Below, piece by piece: positions 62,986-64,000 of a DNA stretch of 64,000 nucleotides. Below the pieces are notes generated by a model. The model was given only the letters and a program-made list of their open reading frames with translations, searched no databases and was not told where the DNA came from. This DNA comes from Bdellovibrio sp. ZAP7. GTDB taxonomy: Bacteria; Bdellovibrionota; Bdellovibrionia; Bdellovibrionales; Bdellovibrionaceae. Within the stretch, counting starts at the first letter, position 1, and each line of letters starts with the position of its first letter. The stretch lies in the NCBI RefSeq assembly GCF_006874645.1, contig NZ_CP030082.1, positions 1,116,001-1,180,000 on the forward strand, in the 5' to 3' direction. The translations under genes were made by a program, and so were the position numbers.

Positions 62986-63692
62986 TCGCCCAGGATCTGC
63001 TTCACAAGTTTCGGAACTTCCTCTGAAGCAGGTCCCACCAGATGTTCCTCAAAGGCGCGGGAAATTTCCGTGTCTTTCACATTGATTTCAATCTTGCGCG
63101 CTTTCCACGCAAGTTGTACGAAGCCGGCGGCAGGGTAGACATTGCCGCTGGTGCCGATGGAAATAAAAATGTCGGCGTTTTCCAAGGCGTAGTAAATCTC
63201 GTCCATGTGGTGGGGCATTTCCCCAAACCACACGATGTCGGGGCGAAGGGCGCCCTTGATGCCGCATTGAGGGCAACTCTCATTTACTTCTAAGTCTTCT
63301 TCCCACAGCATCACTTCTTCGCAAGACAGGCAGCGGATTTGATCCAAGCGACCATGCATGTGCAGAAGGTTTTGGGAGCCCGCTTTTCGATGCAGATTGT
63401 CGACATTCTGGGTGACCAGCAGGAATTCGCCCTCCCAGGCCTTTTCCAACTCTGCCAGAGCGAAATGAGCGGCATTGGGCACCACTTTTGGGTCTTTCAG
63501 TTGAGATCGTCTCGCATTGTAAAAGCGTTGAACCAAAGCCGGGTCCCGATGAAAAGCCTCGGGAGTGGCAACGTCCTCGATACGATGTTCTTCCCAAAGG
63601 CCGTCTTGATCGCGAAACGTGCGAATGCCTGACTCGGCGGAAATGCCGGCCCCAGTAAGAATCACGATGTTTTTGAAGAGATGTGAGTTCAA
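62982..63692 (-). CDS. cobB: NAD-dependent sirtuin deacylase
   Basis: I start at the TTG at 63692 behind GAGG, giving MNSHLFKNIVILTGAG; the frame also opens at a TTG at 63719. The 236-residue product has GAGISAESGIRTFRD for NAD binding, TQNVDNLH, the catalytic histidine in HMHG, and a zinc site with CLSC and CPQC. The YNARR segment matches the Tyr and Arg of CobB that favour succinyl-lysine removal. It removes acyl groups from lysine using NAD+. Confidence 0.93.
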   Translation of the reverse strand: MNSHLFKNIVILTGAGISAESGIRTFRDQDGLWEEHRIEDVATPEAFHRDPALVQRFYNARRSQLKDPKVVPNAAHFALAELEKAWEGEFLLVTQNVDNLHRKAGSQNLLHMHGRLDQIRCLSCEEVMLWEEDLEVNESCPQCGIKGALRPDIVWFGEMPHHMDEIYYALENADIFISIGTSGNVYPAAGFVQLAWKARKIEINVKDTEISRAFEEHLVGPASEEVPKLVKQILGD

Positions 63693-63781
63693 AATTATGC
63701 CTCGTGACAAGATGCCCAACTCGTTGAGCTTTCAACTGATTTTCATTAGGATGTGGCGTTCTTTACAGAAAGGCAATTACA

Positions 63782-64000
63782 ATGGCTTCTAAAATCGAAA
63801 CTACACCGGAAATGGTGCAGAACGTTTACAAGAAGACAGCTGAACGTATCGCAGTTGTTGGTAAGCGTTTGAACCGTCCTTTGACTCTTGGAGAAAAAAT
63901 CCTTTTCGGTCACTTGGACGACCCACAAAATCAAGAATTAGTTCGTGGCGAAAGCTTCCTACTTTTGAGACCAGACCGTGTAGCAATGCAAGATGCGACA
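63782..64000 (+). CDS. Aconitate hydratase, N-terminal fragment (3' end outside window)
   Basis: The frame runs from the ATG at 63782 to the window end, giving 73 residues. [15 protein letters not shown] and [12 protein letters not shown] match mitochondrial-type aconitases, which interconvert citrate and isocitrate in the TCA cycle with a 4Fe-4S cluster. The cluster cysteines lie outside the window. AAAGG lies eight bases upstream. Confidence 0.85.
   Translation, partial: MASKIETTPEMVQNVYKKTAERIAVVGKRLNRPLTLGEKILFGHLDDPQNQELVRGESFLLLRPDRVAMQDAT

Overview
The window looks like a chromosome segment of a Bdellovibrio-like predatory bacterium (Bdellovibrionota). This is an inference from gene content: a complete Bat operon, many secreted lipoproteins, SpoVG, a DUF1844 protein, a mitochondrial-type aconitase and TolC/RND systems. 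No rRNA or other taxonomic marker is present. About two thirds of the window (position 1 to about 40,050) is an integrated mobile element of the ICE type carrying heavy-metal resistance genes. The rest is ordinary chromosome.

Metal cargo (1-25,265). A truncated Zn/Cd/Pb-type P-ATPase enters from the left. It is followed by a minus-strand cluster with a Cu/Ag-type CusA RND pump, an unusually short CusB-like adaptor, a TolC-type channel and a cupredoxin. A second minus-strand cluster holds another RND pump with its own TolC protein and three small periplasmic metal-binding proteins, but no adaptor. A perfect CsoR-type operator at 13,487 separates that cluster from a plus-strand operon. That operon is csoR, three uncharacterised secreted proteins, a di-heme lipoprotein, a YceI protein, a CxxCH-containing barrel-like protein and a copper P-ATPase, followed by an outer-membrane protein. 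A third copper module (copZ-like, copA, cueR) has three CueR-type operators.

Transfer and integration (25,373-40,126). A regulator and a small secreted protein lie divergent from a VirB/Tra-type secretion operon: pilin, VirB3, VirB4, VirB5, VirB6, TraE/VirB8, TraK/VirB9, VirB10, coupling protein, a lipoprotein and a PD-(D/E)XK-like protein. No VirB11 or recognisable relaxase is visible. A large nested hairpin at 37,188 follows. Then come a possible relaxosome protein, an XRE regulator, a small AT-hook-like protein and a large serine recombinase whose last codons lie inside a tRNA-Gln gene. This places the right attachment site there. The left end is outside the window.

Chromosome (40,127-64,000). 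This part holds spoVG, a small secreted protein, a chemotaxis receptor, an XRE regulator, a DUF4010 membrane protein, an HtrA protease, a DUF1844 protein, an M48-like protein with an altered active site, and the seven-gene moxR-bat operon. It continues with a 2,070-residue lipoprotein with Ig-like repeats and fourteen RCC1-like repeats, small secreted proteins, a 48-bp perfect palindrome, a sirtuin, and the start of an aconitase gene.
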